A DNA stretch of 64,000 nt from Scatomorpha sp964345235 (GCA_964345235.1 CAYFQE010000004.1:1-64000), one strand, 5' to 3'. Counted from the stretch's first letter, positions 38,855 through 47,994 are shown. Notes: a model not told the origin generated them from the letters alone. A program made the numbers and translations.

Positions 38855-41098
38855 TTAAAGCAAAGTCATTTGAACAAGTCCCATGTCCTCTTCCCTTAGG
38901 ATTGCGCCTCTTGCGGGGAAAGTTCTCGACCTGTATCTGGCCTTCTGTTTAATATCACTTTCGGAAAAGCGCATTGCCGAAACAACTTTTTTGCCTTCTT
39001 TAAGCCTCATTACGGCGTTGCCCTGCGCAGTTCTCGACTTTTTAACGGCAATTTGGTCTGAGCCTACCAGCAGGGCTCTGTTTTCATCGGAAACGAGAAC
39101 AATCTCGTCCTCTTCTCTAAGGTGGAAAATCTTTACCACGGGACTGTCGGCGTTATAGGCGTTTATAAGTTTTCGCCTGTTTTGCTTTGTTTCGTAGGAG
39201 TCTATCGGCGTGCGCAAGAGCTTGCCGTTTTCGAACACAAAGATTAAATCTTTGGCGTATTCCTCGGGATGCACCAAATCGAGGAAGTTTTCGCCCTCGT
39301 CCATCTCGAGAAGAGATGAGAGGAAGCTTCCAAGCTGAGAGGCTTTGGCCTCGGGTATCTCATCTACCCTCATTTTATAAACTTGAGCCTTGTCGGAGAA
39401 AATCAGAAGCGTGTCGTTACTCCGGCAGTCGAAAGAATAGAGCTCTCTGTCGCCCTCTTTAAACTTCTGCTCGCCCGAGCTCTTGAGCCCTTGATGGTTG
39501 AGGTTTTTAATGTAGCCCTGCTCTGAAACAAGCAGGTGGCAGGGATAGGCCTCCTCTTCTTCATCCGCAAGTTCTTCAATCTCATCTGCATAGACAATAG
39601 AACTTTTCCGCTCGGTGCCATGCTTTTTTATTACCTCTTCGAGCTCTTTTATAATGAGTCTGCGAACTTTCGCCCTGCTCTTTAGTGTTTCTTCAAGGTT
39701 TTTTATATCGCTGATCAGGCCTTCTTTCTCGGATATCTTCTTGAGTATATACTCCCTATTTATATTGCGAAGCTTAATCTCCGCAACAAACTCGGCCTGC
39801 ACTTCGTCTATCCCAAAGCCCATCATAAGATTGGGTACTACATCCGCCTCGCGCTCAGTGTTGCGGATTATGGCTATCGCCTTGTCGATATCGAGCAGTA
39901 TTTTCGAAAGACCCATGAGCAGATGGAGTCTTTCTTTCTTGCGCCTAAGCTCAAAGTGAATTCTGCGTTTTACGCACTCTTCTCTCCAAGCCGTCCACTC
40001 TTCTAAAAGCTCTCTCACCCCGAGCACTTGAGGCGTGCCGGCTATTAGTATGTTGAAGTTGCAGGAGAAAGTGTCGAGCAGGGGAGTCATTTTGAAGAGC
40101 TTTTGCATGAGCGCTTCGGGATCGACTCCTCGCTTTAGGTCTATTGTGATGAGAAGACCTTTAAGGTCGCTCTCGTCTCTCACATCCGAGATTTCTTTAA
40201 GCTTTCCGGCCTTCACGTGCTCGGAAATCTTGTCCATTATGGCCTCGATGGTGGTTGTATAGGGTATCTCCCTTATTTCTATGAGATTGTTCTTCTTCTC
40301 ATACTGCCACTTGGCTCTGATTTTGAAGCTCCCGCGACCTGTTTCGTAAATCTCGCGCATCTTCTGCTCGTCCATTATAATCTCGCCGCCAGTCGGGAAA
40401 TCGGGGGCTTTGAGAGTTTGCATAATGTCGGCCTCGGGGTCGTTCATCAGAGTCATTGCCGTTTCGCAGGTCTCTTTTAAGTTGAAGCCGCAGATGTTCG
40501 AGGCCATACCTACGGCTATACCCGTGTTGGCGGAAACCAAGAGATTCGGGTAACTTGTGGGCAGTAGGGTGGGCTCGTTTTTCGTGTTGTCGTAGTTGGG
40601 GACAAAATCCACCGTGTCGGAGTCGATGTCCCTAAAGATTTCTCTGCAAATTTCCGTGAGCTTGGCCTCGGTATATCGGGGTGCGGCATAGGCCATATCT
40701 CGCGAATATACCTTGCCGAAGTTGCCCTTGCTATCGACAAAGGGGGCGTTTAAAGCCTCGTAGCCCTTGGATAGGCGAACCATCGTTTCGTATATAGAGG
40801 CATCTCCGTGCGGGTTTAGCTGCATGGTCTGTCCCACGATGTTGGCGGATTTAATTTTTTTTCCGCCGAGAAGCCCCATCTTATACATGGTGTAGAGAAG
40901 CTTGCGGTGAGATGGCTTGAAGCCGTCGATTTCGGGGATTGCTCTGGATAAAATTACGCTCATGGCATAGGGCATATAGTTGGTCTCTAAGGTGACGCTT
41001 ATCGGCATCTCGGTGACCTCTGCCCTTAGTCCTTTCACATTTTCCAGAAGCTTTTCATCTATTTTCAGCTCATTATTTTCTTTTTTCCTTCTTGCCAT
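38855..41098 (-). CDS. Type IIA topoisomerase A subunit (ParC/GyrA-like, divergent)
   Basis: A 747-residue DNA breakage-reunion subunit. The winged-helix core contains the catalytic Tyr in AAPRYTEAKL near 139-148, IPEIDGFKPSHRKLLYTMY near 54-72, and NPHGDASIYETMVRLS near 94-109. At the quinolone-contact positions of E. coli GyrA, Ser83 corresponds to Ala and Asp87 to Glu. No GyrA box (QRRGGKG) is seen in the C-terminal domain, which argues against classical gyrase. It is 12 bases from its B subunit gene. It differs enough from textbook GyrA and ParC that it is probably an additional, lineage-specific topoisomerase. Confidence 0.88.
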   Translation of the reverse strand: MARRKKENNELKIDEKLLENVKGLRAEVTEMPISVTLETNYMPYAMSVILSRAIPEIDGFKPSHRKLLYTMYKMGLLGGKKIKSANIVGQTMQLNPHGDASIYETMVRLSKGYEALNAPFVDSKGNFGKVYSRDMAYAAPRYTEAKLTEICREIFRDIDSDTVDFVPNYDNTKNEPTLLPTSYPNLLVSANTGIAVGMASNICGFNLKETCETAMTLMNDPEADIMQTLKAPDFPTGGEIIMDEQKMREIYETGRGSFKIRAKWQYEKKNNLIEIREIPYTTTIEAIMDKISEHVKAGKLKEISDVRDESDLKGLLITIDLKRGVDPEALMQKLFKMTPLLDTFSCNFNILIAGTPQVLGVRELLEEWTAWREECVKRRIHFELRRKKERLHLLMGLSKILLDIDKAIAIIRNTEREADVVPNLMMGFGIDEVQAEFVAEIKLRNINREYILKKISEKEGLISDIKNLEETLKSRAKVRRLIIKELEEVIKKHGTERKSSIVYADEIEELADEEEEAYPCHLLVSEQGYIKNLNHQGLKSSGEQKFKEGDRELYSFDCRSNDTLLIFSDKAQVYKMRVDEIPEAKASQLGSFLSSLLEMDEGENFLDLVHPEEYAKDLIFVFENGKLLRTPIDSYETKQNRRKLINAYNADSPVVKIFHLREEDEIVLVSDENRALLVGSDQIAVKKSRTAQGNAVMRLKEGKKVVSAMRFSESDIKQKARYRSRTFPARGAILREEDMGLVQMTLL

Positions 41099-41110
41099 TT
41101 ATATGACCTC

Positions 41111-43096
41111 TCACGATACATCGACAAGGTCCATATAGTTGGAACCGAAGTCGCTGATAAATTGCTTTCTGCCTGCCAGATTGTCGCCCAAAAGCAAATC
41201 GAAAAACTCCGCCGTGCGCTTTATATCCTCGGGCACAACTTTTATAAGCTTTCTTGTTTCGGGATTCATTGTTGTGAGCCACATCATTTCGGGCTCGTTT
41301 TCGCCCAAGCCTTTTGAGCGCTTTACCTGAAGTTTTTTCGAATCGAGTTTCTGCACTATCTCGTTTTTCTCGGAATCGGAATAGGCAAAGTGGGTGGTCT
41401 TTCCATCGCTTATCTCATAGAGCGGCGACTCGGCAATGTAGGTGTAGCCCTCCCTTATTAAAGTCGGAGCAAGGCGGTAGAACATTGCCAATATGAGCGT
41501 TCTTATCTGGAATCCGTCGACATCGGCATCGGTGCAGATTATTATCTTTGACCAACGCAGGGCATCCAAATCGAATGATGCCAGGTCTTTATGCTTCCTC
41601 GGCACCTCGACTCCGCAACCCAAAACTTTTATGAGGTCCATGATGACATCAGACTTGAAGATTCTGGCGTAATCCGCCTTGAGGCAGTTTAGAATTTTTC
41701 CTCTTACGGGCATTATGCCCTGAAACTCGGCGTTTCTCGACTGCTTGCAGGCGCCGAGAGCAGAATCGCCCTCGACTATGTAGAGCTCGCGCTTTGAAAC
41801 ATCGCGGCTGCGGCAATCGACAAATTTATCGACCCTGTCGGAAAACTTCAATGTTCCTTTGAGCTTTGTGCGTATGCTTAGCCTTGTTTTTTCGGCCTCT
41901 TCGCGGCTTCTTTTGTTTATGAGCACCTGCTCCAAGATTCTGTCGGCCTCCGCCTTGTTTTCGATGAAGAAAATTTTGAGGTTTTCCCTCATAAACTCGG
42001 TCATGGCTTTTTGAATAAAGCTGTTGTTTACCGCCTTCTTGGTTTGGTTCTCATAGGAGGCCATTGTCGAAAAGCAGTTTGTGACAAGCACGAGAGAATC
42101 TTCTATATCGTTAAAGGCGATCTTGCGCTCGTTTTTCTGATATTTGTCTTCTCTTTTTATATAGTCGTCCAGCGCATAGACAAAGGCGTTTCTTGCCGCC
42201 TTGTCGGGCGCGCCGCCATATTCGAGCCACGAGGAGTTGTGATAGTACTCTATCGCGCTGTTCTGTCTTGTAAAACAGAAAGCGAAGGAGATTTTTACCT
42301 TATATTCCGCTCTGTCGGGTCTGTCGCGGCCACGGCGCTCGGTTTCGAGAAATCTCGGTTCACTGAGTCGGTCGGGGCCGGCAAGCTCCTCGACATAGTC
42401 CGTTATGCCGTTTTCGTAGTAAAACTCTTCTTCACTGAACTTTCCGGGAGCAGTTTCTTCTTTGAAAATAAAGTGCACACCCTGATTTACCACTGCCTGC
42501 CTTTTTAGCATATCGGTGAAGTATTCTCTCGGAATGTCTATATCGGTAAACACTTCCAAATCGGGCAGAAAGCGTATGCGGGTGCCCGTCTTGCGGCGCT
42601 TGGCTTCTTCCTTCTGCATCTCGCCCACCGCTCTGCCCCGCTCGAAGTGCAGATTGTATTTATAGTCATCTCTGTAGACCTCGACATCCATATATCTGGA
42701 GGCGTACTGTGTGGCGCAGGAGCCGAGGCCGTTTAAGCCCAGTGAATACTCGTAGTTTTCTCCCTCGGCGTTCATATATTTGCCCCCGGCATAGAGCTCG
42801 CAGAAAACAAGCTCCCAGTTGTAGCGCTCTTCTTTCGCATTCCAGTCCACGGGACAACCTCTTCCGAAATCCTCGCACTCTATGCTCTTATCCAGATAGC
42901 GAGTTAGGATAATTTTATTGCCATATCCGCCTCTGGCCTCGTCTATTGCATTTGAAAGAATTTCGAACACCGCATGCTGACAGCCCTCTATACCGTCGGA
43001 GCCGAAGATTACAGATGGACGAAGCCTGACTCTGTCTTCACCTTTAAGACTGCTTATGCTTTCGTTTGTGTAATTTGTTGTCGGCAATTTTGCCAT
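41111..43096 (-). CDS. Type IIA topoisomerase B subunit (ParE/GyrB-like, divergent)
   Basis: A 661-residue ATPase/TOPRIM subunit. The GHKL region has EILSNAIDEARGG near 44-56 and SLGLNGLGSCATQYASR near 118-134; the ATP-lid is present but the usual DGRGIPVD reads EDFGRGCPVD. TOPRIM has YIVEGDSALGACKQSRN (usually EGDSAGG), then GIMPVRGKILN and CTDADVDGFQIRTL with the catalytic acids. SKGLGENEPEMMW near 595 closes the family signature. The deviations suggest a specialised paralogue rather than the main gyrase. It leads a five-gene operon from its own promoter. Confidence 0.88.
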   Translation of the reverse strand: MAKLPTTNYTNESISSLKGEDRVRLRPSVIFGSDGIEGCQHAVFEILSNAIDEARGGYGNKIILTRYLDKSIECEDFGRGCPVDWNAKEERYNWELVFCELYAGGKYMNAEGENYEYSLGLNGLGSCATQYASRYMDVEVYRDDYKYNLHFERGRAVGEMQKEEAKRRKTGTRIRFLPDLEVFTDIDIPREYFTDMLKRQAVVNQGVHFIFKEETAPGKFSEEEFYYENGITDYVEELAGPDRLSEPRFLETERRGRDRPDRAEYKVKISFAFCFTRQNSAIEYYHNSSWLEYGGAPDKAARNAFVYALDDYIKREDKYQKNERKIAFNDIEDSLVLVTNCFSTMASYENQTKKAVNNSFIQKAMTEFMRENLKIFFIENKAEADRILEQVLINKRSREEAEKTRLSIRTKLKGTLKFSDRVDKFVDCRSRDVSKRELYIVEGDSALGACKQSRNAEFQGIMPVRGKILNCLKADYARIFKSDVIMDLIKVLGCGVEVPRKHKDLASFDLDALRWSKIIICTDADVDGFQIRTLILAMFYRLAPTLIREGYTYIAESPLYEISDGKTTHFAYSDSEKNEIVQKLDSKKLQVKRSKGLGENEPEMMWLTTMNPETRKLIKVVPEDIKRTAEFFDLLLGDNLAGRKQFISDFGSNYMDLVDVS

Positions 43097-43127
43097 ATAG
43101 CTACCTCTTTATCTTTAAGCTCAATCA

Positions 43128-43156
43128 TTTGTTGCAGACACAATATCTGCAACAAA
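43128..43156. promoter_or_regulatory. 11-bp inverted repeat in the leader of the topoisomerase operon
   Basis: Arms TTTGTTGCAGA/TCTGCAACAAA with a 7-base loop, about 20 bases downstream of the -10 box and 32 bases before the start codon. It may be an operator or an RNA hairpin. Confidence 0.5.
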
Positions 43157-43175
43157 AAGCTCTTTTTGCTATTTA

Positions 43176-43204
43176 ATTTTACGATATATTGAGTTTTTTT
43201 GCAA
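43176..43204 (-). promoter_or_regulatory. Promoter of the topoisomerase operon
   Basis: TTGCAA, 17 bases, TAAAAT on the minus strand, 80 bases before the start at 43096. Confidence 0.7.
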
Positions 43205-43258
43205 GTTTTTTGAGTCAGTTCAAACACGATACATTTTTTATCACGAGAGCTTTGCCGC

Positions 43259-43287
43259 TGGACTATCGGGCCTTGCTGAGTTATAAT
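43259..43287 (+). promoter_or_regulatory. Promoter of the bofA-like and yugP-like genes
   Basis: TGGACT, 17 bases, consensus TATAAT, 43 bases before the start at 43331. The -35 matches four of six. Confidence 0.6.
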
Positions 43288-43330
43288 ATAAGTGTAGAAA
43301 TTCGCAGATAAATTGCAAGGAGTGCGCATT

Positions 43331-43573
43331 ATGAACTACTCTCTGATTATCATTGCTGTAATACTCGTCGTACTGCTTATAAAGCTTTTTAAGGCTCCCT
43401 TTAAGCTTGTTTGGAAGATTATTATTAACGCCGTTTCCGGCCTTTTAACTCTGTTGGTGTTCAACTTTGTGGCCGGATTCTTCGGTACGAGCATAGATAT
43501 AAACTTCATAAATTGCCTAATCTCGGGCGTTTTAGGCATTCCCGGTGTGATTTTAATTCTGCTTTTCAGATAA
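43331..43573 (+). CDS. BofA family membrane protein
   Basis: An 80-residue protein with two to three hydrophobic segments and the family pattern around LVWKIIINAVSGLLTLLVFN (residues about 25-44), NFV-x-GFFG, then NCLISGVLGIPGVILILLF at the end. In Bacillus, BofA holds SpoIVFB inactive until sigma-K is needed during sporulation; here the family match is clear but no sporulation gene is adjacent. The ATG at 43331 lies 8 bases after AAGGAG. Confidence 0.85.
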   Translation: MNYSLIIIAVILVVLLIKLFKAPFKLVWKIIINAVSGLLTLLVFNFVAGFFGTSIDINFINCLISGVLGIPGVILILLFR

Positions 43574-43598
43574 TTAGATAATAAGAAAGGAAGATAAA

Positions 43599-44303
43599 AT
43601 GTATTTTGACTTCACCTATTTAATTCTGGTTCTCCCCGCCATTATATTTTCGCTTTGGGCAAGCGCAAAAGTAAAGGGCACATACAGAAAATATAAGGAC
43701 CTCCCGACTTCAAGCGGCCTTAGCGGCGCAGAGGCCGCCCGATTAATTCTCAACGGAAACGGTTTGCGCGGTGTTCGCATTGCAAAAATTGACGGCGAAC
43801 TCACAGACCACTACGATCCGAAAAGCAACACCATAAGCCTTTCGAGTGATATTCACGACGGAACTTCTGCCGTCGCAATCGGCATTGCCGCCCACGAGGT
43901 CGGCCACGCCATACAGCACGCCGAGAGCTACGCTCCTCTTAAAATAAGAAATGCGATTATTCCCATGACGAATATAGGTTCGACGCTTTCTATTCCCCTT
44001 GTAATTTTGGGAATTCTTTTGACCCGAATATCTCAAGACTTAATTGTTGTCGCCTATGGCGGCATCGCTCTTTTCGGCCTGGTGGTCGTTTTTCAGTTGC
44101 TCACTCTGCCCACGGAATTTAACGCCAGCTCAAGAGCGCTCGTTAAGATAAATGAATACAATATACTTCGTGAAGATGAAGTGAAGCCTGTTAAAAAGGT
44201 TCTCTCGGCGGCGGCTATGACCTATGTTGCGGCCCTTGCCGTATCTCTGGCGCAACTACTCAGACTTCTGCTGATTGTTGCCGGAGGAAGAAGACGAAAT
44301 TAA
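43599..44303 (+). CDS. YugP-type membrane zinc metallopeptidase
   Basis: A 234-residue membrane protein of the Zn_peptidase_2 family. After an N-terminal membrane segment comes the catalytic HEVGH motif in GIAAHEVGHAIQHAESYAPL near 95-114, then three hydrophobic segments. TLPTEFNASSRAL near 168-180 may provide the third zinc ligand (Glu). The substrate is unknown. It begins 25 bases after bofA with AAAGGAAG upstream and ends before a terminator. Confidence 0.93.
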   Translation: MYFDFTYLILVLPAIIFSLWASAKVKGTYRKYKDLPTSSGLSGAEAARLILNGNGLRGVRIAKIDGELTDHYDPKSNTISLSSDIHDGTSAVAIGIAAHEVGHAIQHAESYAPLKIRNAIIPMTNIGSTLSIPLVILGILLTRISQDLIVVAYGGIALFGLVVVFQLLTLPTEFNASSRALVKINEYNILREDEVKPVKKVLSAAAMTYVAALAVSLAQLLRLLLIVAGGRRRN

Positions 44304-44320
44304 GTTTTAATAAAAAGGCA

Positions 44321-44348
44321 AAGCTCCGAGCTTTTTGGCTCGGAGCTT
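44321..44348. terminator. Bidirectional terminator between yugP-like gene and hydrogenase
   Basis: An 11-bp stem AAGCTCCGAGC/GCTCGGAGCTT with a 6-base loop. AATCTTTTTT follows on plus, TTGCCTTTTTATT on minus. Confidence 0.9.
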
Positions 44349-44361
44349 AATCTTTTTTGTT

Positions 44362-46092
44362 TTATTTTACTTCGACTTCCCACTTGTTGTGGTCGGTATG
44401 CAGAAGGTGATGAGATCTCTCGCTCAGAGGCTTTTCGAAGTATTCTTTATAGAGTCCTATAATATCGGGGTTTTCGTGACTGTATCTTATTTCGCTTTCC
44501 ATATCCAAGCGCCAGAGCTCTTCGCCGCGCTCGGCGGCAAGTTCGTACCCGTCTTTTATCGGCTGTCCTCCGCCTCCGACACAGCCGCCGGGGCAGGCCA
44601 TGACCTCTACAAAGTCGTAGCTTGCTCTGCCGTTTTCTATATCGTCCAAGAGTTCCCTTGTGTTTTTAAGCCCCGAAACCACGGCCAGTCTAACCTCTCC
44701 GGCTCCGGGTATTTTGAAGCTTGCCTCTTTGCGTCCCTTGGGGCCCCTCACAGCCTTAAAGGTATCGGGATCGGGGTTTTCGCCCGTTATAAGATAGTAG
44801 GCAGAGCGCAGAGCCGCATCCATAACCCCGCCGGTGGCCCCGAAGACCACTGCTGCACCGGTTCCCGAGCCGAGAGGCGAATCGAATTCCTCTTCGGGCA
44901 AAAATCCGGGGTTTATGCCCTTGGCTCTCAGCATTCTGTCGAACTCTCTGGTTGTTATAACAACATCAACATCGCTGTCGGTGCCCGCATCGTTCATTGT
45001 GGGTATTGCCCTCTCGGCTTTTTTGGCAGTGCAGGGCATTATTGAGACACATAAAATCTTTTTGGGGTCTACACCGATTTTTTCGGCAAAGAAGCTCTTG
45101 GCAACTGCGCCGAACATCTGCTGGGGGCTCTTTGCCGTTGAGAGATTGCCTGTGAGCTCGGGGTAGAAACCCTTTAAGTAGCGCACCCAACCCGGACAGC
45201 AGGAGGTGAACATGGGCCAGTTGTAGTCATCACGGTGGGTAAAGCGCTCAATAAACTCGCTACCCTCCTCCATTATCGTGAGGTCTGCTGTGAAGTTTGT
45301 GTCGAACACATAGTCGAAACCCAGTCTTCTCATGGCGGCGGCCATTCTCTTGGGGCTTGCCGCCTCTCTGTTTAGGCCGAACATCTCGCCCCAAGCCGCT
45401 CTTACGGAGGGAGCGATCTGCGCAATTGTGATTACTTCGGGATTTTCCAAGGCCTCGAAAACCTTTTCGGTGTCGTCTCTGGCAGCGAGCGCAGAGGTGG
45501 GGCAGTGAGTGACACACTGGCCGCAGAATACACAGCCCGAATCAATGAGGTCGAGTCCGTCTCTCACCTCTATCTCGGTTCTGCCTCCCGTTCCGGTAAG
45601 CTTCCAAATCTGGACACCTTGTATATTGTCGCAGACCTGTATACAGCGCAGACAGTGTATGCATTTTGTGGAGTTTCTTATTATTGGCAGATTTTGGTTC
45701 CACGGTTTTTCGCTAAGCCTCTTTTTATATATGTCATCGATGTTCATGGATGACGCCAACTCCTGAAGCTTGCAGTTTCCGCTTCGGCTGCAGGTCGGGC
45801 AGGAGCAGTTGTGCTGTGAGAGCAGAAGCTGCATATTTACCATGCGAGCTCTTCTGGCTCTGGGCGAATCGGTGAGAACTTCCATGCCCTCTTCAACCGG
45901 AGTCGCACACGAGGCTACAAGTCTGTCTTGACCTTTGACTTCAACAACACAAATTCTGCACGCCCCTATGTCGTTCAGGCCTTCGAAGTAGCAGAGACTT
46001 GGTATGGAAATTCCAAGCTGCTCGGCAGCCTTTATTATGCTGGTGCCTTCCTGTACCTGCACCTTTTTTCCGTTTATTTTTAACTTTACCAT
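44362..46092 (-). CDS. hydA: [FeFe]-hydrogenase catalytic subunit (group A2-like)
   Basis: A 576-residue hydrogenase that exchanges electrons with protons to make or consume H2. Domains in order: [2Fe-2S] (Cys34, 45, 48, 62), His-Cys [4Fe-4S] (HNCSCPTCSRSGNC at 94-107), two [4Fe-4S] clusters (CIHCLRCIQVC near 144; CVFCGQCVTHC near 187), and the H-cluster domain with TSCCPGW near 297, MPCTAKKAE near 352 and MACPGGCVGGGGQP further on. All H-cluster ligands are present. The start at 46092 follows a GGGAGGG site and slightly overlaps the upstream gene. Pairing with a GltD-like partner matches the glutamate-synthase-linked A2 group. Maturases HydEFG are not in the window. Confidence 0.95.
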   Translation of the reverse strand: MVKLKINGKKVQVQEGTSIIKAAEQLGISIPSLCYFEGLNDIGACRICVVEVKGQDRLVASCATPVEEGMEVLTDSPRARRARMVNMQLLLSQHNCSCPTCSRSGNCKLQELASSMNIDDIYKKRLSEKPWNQNLPIIRNSTKCIHCLRCIQVCDNIQGVQIWKLTGTGGRTEIEVRDGLDLIDSGCVFCGQCVTHCPTSALAARDDTEKVFEALENPEVITIAQIAPSVRAAWGEMFGLNREAASPKRMAAAMRRLGFDYVFDTNFTADLTIMEEGSEFIERFTHRDDYNWPMFTSCCPGWVRYLKGFYPELTGNLSTAKSPQQMFGAVAKSFFAEKIGVDPKKILCVSIMPCTAKKAERAIPTMNDAGTDSDVDVVITTREFDRMLRAKGINPGFLPEEEFDSPLGSGTGAAVVFGATGGVMDAALRSAYYLITGENPDPDTFKAVRGPKGRKEASFKIPGAGEVRLAVVSGLKNTRELLDDIENGRASYDFVEVMACPGGCVGGGGQPIKDGYELAAERGEELWRLDMESEIRYSHENPDIIGLYKEYFEKPLSERSHHLLHTDHNKWEVEVK

Positions 46093-47924
46093 CCGAACTC
46101 CCTCCCCCCTCTGAAGGTTCCGAAGCCCGAGGCATCGCATCTAAGGCAGCGGGACGACTCGAAGAGAGCCTCTTCCTCGGTTAGTCCGATCTCTATACAG
46201 CCGAAGTCGTTTCGGCGCTGGAATACCGGTCTTTCTGCAGTGTTGATTCTTCCCCTTGCGGGCTTGTTTTCAAGTTTAGGCGCCGGTACCTCTATATCCG
46301 TTTTTATCTCATGGTTGAATCCTAAAAACTTGTCGATATTGGCAGCGGCAACCTTGCCGGCTTCTATGGCTCTTATGACCGTGGCCGGTCCCGTGACACA
46401 CTCTCCGCCGGCGAAAATCTTCGGGTCGGTACTGTGCTGACCGAACTCGTCTGCTTCTATCAGATTCTTTCGCGTGACCAAGACTCCGCTTTCCTTGAAG
46501 TGACCTACATCTGCTCTTTGACCTACAGCGACTATTATGAGATCAGCCGGCAGTCTTTCGGGCTTGAGTGCGGAATCGATGGGCTTCGGTCTGCCGTCTT
46601 TTCCGACTTCTCCCGGTATCTGTGGCATAACCAGAAGAGCACAGGCTCTGCCGCTGTCGTCAGCAACTATTTTTATCGGAGACTTGAGCTCGAGAATCGA
46701 GGCGCCCTCGGCAATTGCGCCCTCTATCTCCTCGGCCTGAGCAGTCATGTCTACCCTTCTTCTGCGGTAGGCAACATCCACGCTCACGGCGCCCAATCTT
46801 ATACAGGTTCTGGTAACATCCATTGCGACATTGCCTCCGCCGATGACTATGACTCTTTTGCCCCTCAAATCGGGGGGGTTGTCGTTGCCCATATCGCGGA
46901 CGAGCTCGACTGCGGACATAACTCCTTCGAGCTCTTCGCCCTCGATTCTTGCGGAGGAGCCCAGATGCGCTCCTATAGAAATGTACACGGCATCGTGAGA
47001 ATCTTTTATTTCATTAAATTTCACATCACTGCCGACATCGACATTGAGCTTAAGCTCCACGCCTGTTTTAAGTATGCTGTTAATATCCTTGTCCAGTTTT
47101 TCTCTTGGAAGTCTGTAGGCGGGTATGCCGTAGCGCAGCATACCTCCTGCGCGCTGCTGTTTTTCGAAAACGGTAACGCTGTGTCCCATAAGCGAAAGGA
47201 AGTAGGCCGCCGTTAGTCCGCTCGGACCGGCGCCTATAACGGCCACTTTTTTGCCGGTGGATTCCGCCTTTTTCTGCGCCTTTGCCTCTCCGGCATGGTC
47301 GACTGCATAGCGCTTGAGCGCCCTTATATTGAGGGAATAGTCTATCATCCGGCGGCGGCAGTGGGTTTCGCAGGGGTGCTCGCATATATATGCGCAAGTC
47401 ACCGGGAAGGGGTTGTCCTTCCTGATAAGCTCAACCGCCTCGTCGTATCGTTTTTCGTTTATGAGCGCCAAGTATCCCGGCACATCCACATTGGCAGGAC
47501 ATTTTTTTGTGCAGGGAACCGCGGTGGCAAGTCCTCCCTTACAGCGCTTCCTATGTACATGTTCATCATAGTCGTCTCTGAAATTGTTAATACTTGTAAG
47601 TACTATGCGTGCTGCGTCATATCCTATGGCGCAGTCAGCCGTGTCCGCTATAACTTTGGCAGTTTTCTCGAGGAGTTCTATACTCTTATCGTTGCCCCTG
47701 CCATTCAATATGTCCCCAAGAATAGTGAGAAGCTGGCTAAGCCCGACTCGACATGGGGTGCACTTACCACAGGACTGCGCATGACACACTCCCACGAAAC
47801 TGCGAACCATATCTACCGGGCAAACATCGGGCGGTGTTGTTGTCAATCGTCTTCCCATATCCGACATGAGCAAGTCGGCCGTTTTGCGGCCATCACTCTC
47901 GCTCATAAGCTTCAGTCTGCTCAC
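46086..47924 (-). CDS. Fused NuoF-type 4Fe-4S domain and GltD-like NAD(P)H oxidoreductase, hydrogenase partner
   Basis: A 612-residue fusion. Residues about 35-115 correspond to the C-terminal 4Fe-4S domain of NuoF (SCGKCTPCRVG at 51-61, DCAIG at 97-101) without the NADH/FMN part. Residues about 130-200 match the N-terminal iron-sulfur domain of glutamate synthase small subunit (CTKKCPANVDVPGYL; CAYICEHPCETHC). FAD and NAD(P) binding follow with VIGAGPSGLTAAYF near 229 and VIGGGNVAMDVTRTC near 365, and IFAGGECVTGPATVIRAIEAG near 500. The tail has an extra C-x2-C. It probably passes electrons between NAD(P)H and the hydrogenase. The start is GTG at 47924 or ATG at 47906; neither has a clearly better site. 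Confidence 0.9.
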   Translation of the reverse strand: MSRLKLMSESDGRKTADLLMSDMGRRLTTTPPDVCPVDMVRSFVGVCHAQSCGKCTPCRVGLSQLLTILGDILNGRGNDKSIELLEKTAKVIADTADCAIGYDAARIVLTSINNFRDDYDEHVHRKRCKGGLATAVPCTKKCPANVDVPGYLALINEKRYDEAVELIRKDNPFPVTCAYICEHPCETHCRRRMIDYSLNIRALKRYAVDHAGEAKAQKKAESTGKKVAVIGAGPSGLTAAYFLSLMGHSVTVFEKQQRAGGMLRYGIPAYRLPREKLDKDINSILKTGVELKLNVDVGSDVKFNEIKDSHDAVYISIGAHLGSSARIEGEELEGVMSAVELVRDMGNDNPPDLRGKRVIVIGGGNVAMDVTRTCIRLGAVSVDVAYRRRRVDMTAQAEEIEGAIAEGASILELKSPIKIVADDSGRACALLVMPQIPGEVGKDGRPKPIDSALKPERLPADLIIVAVGQRADVGHFKESGVLVTRKNLIEADEFGQHSTDPKIFAGGECVTGPATVIRAIEAGKVAAANIDKFLGFNHEIKTDIEVPAPKLENKPARGRINTAERPVFQRRNDFGCIEIGLTEEEALFESSRCLRCDASGFGTFRGGREFGW

Positions 47925-47965
47925 TTGCTTTCATCACCCCTTATTTTATTTTTTTATTATTCTTT

Positions 47966-47994
47966 ATAATACTTTTTTAAAGAGCAAAAGGCAA
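47966..47994 (-). promoter_or_regulatory. Promoter of the hydrogenase operon
   Basis: TTGCCT, 17 bases, TATTAT, 42 bases before the GTG at 47924. Confidence 0.65.

Noticed and set aside
41111..43096. Classification as the housekeeping GyrB
   Set aside because: TOPRIM and GHKL motifs deviate and the paired A subunit lacks a GyrA box, so ordinary gyrase is unlikely.
44335..45045. Long plus-strand open frame (about 236 codons) antisense to the hydrogenase gene
   Set aside because: It lies fully opposite a strongly conserved gene, has no ribosome binding site and shows no recognisable protein pattern; a codon-bias shadow.
46434..47216. 260-codon plus-strand open frame antisense to the GltD-like fusion gene
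   Set aside because: Shadow of the conserved minus-strand gene; low-complexity, cysteine/tyrosine-rich translation with no family resemblance.
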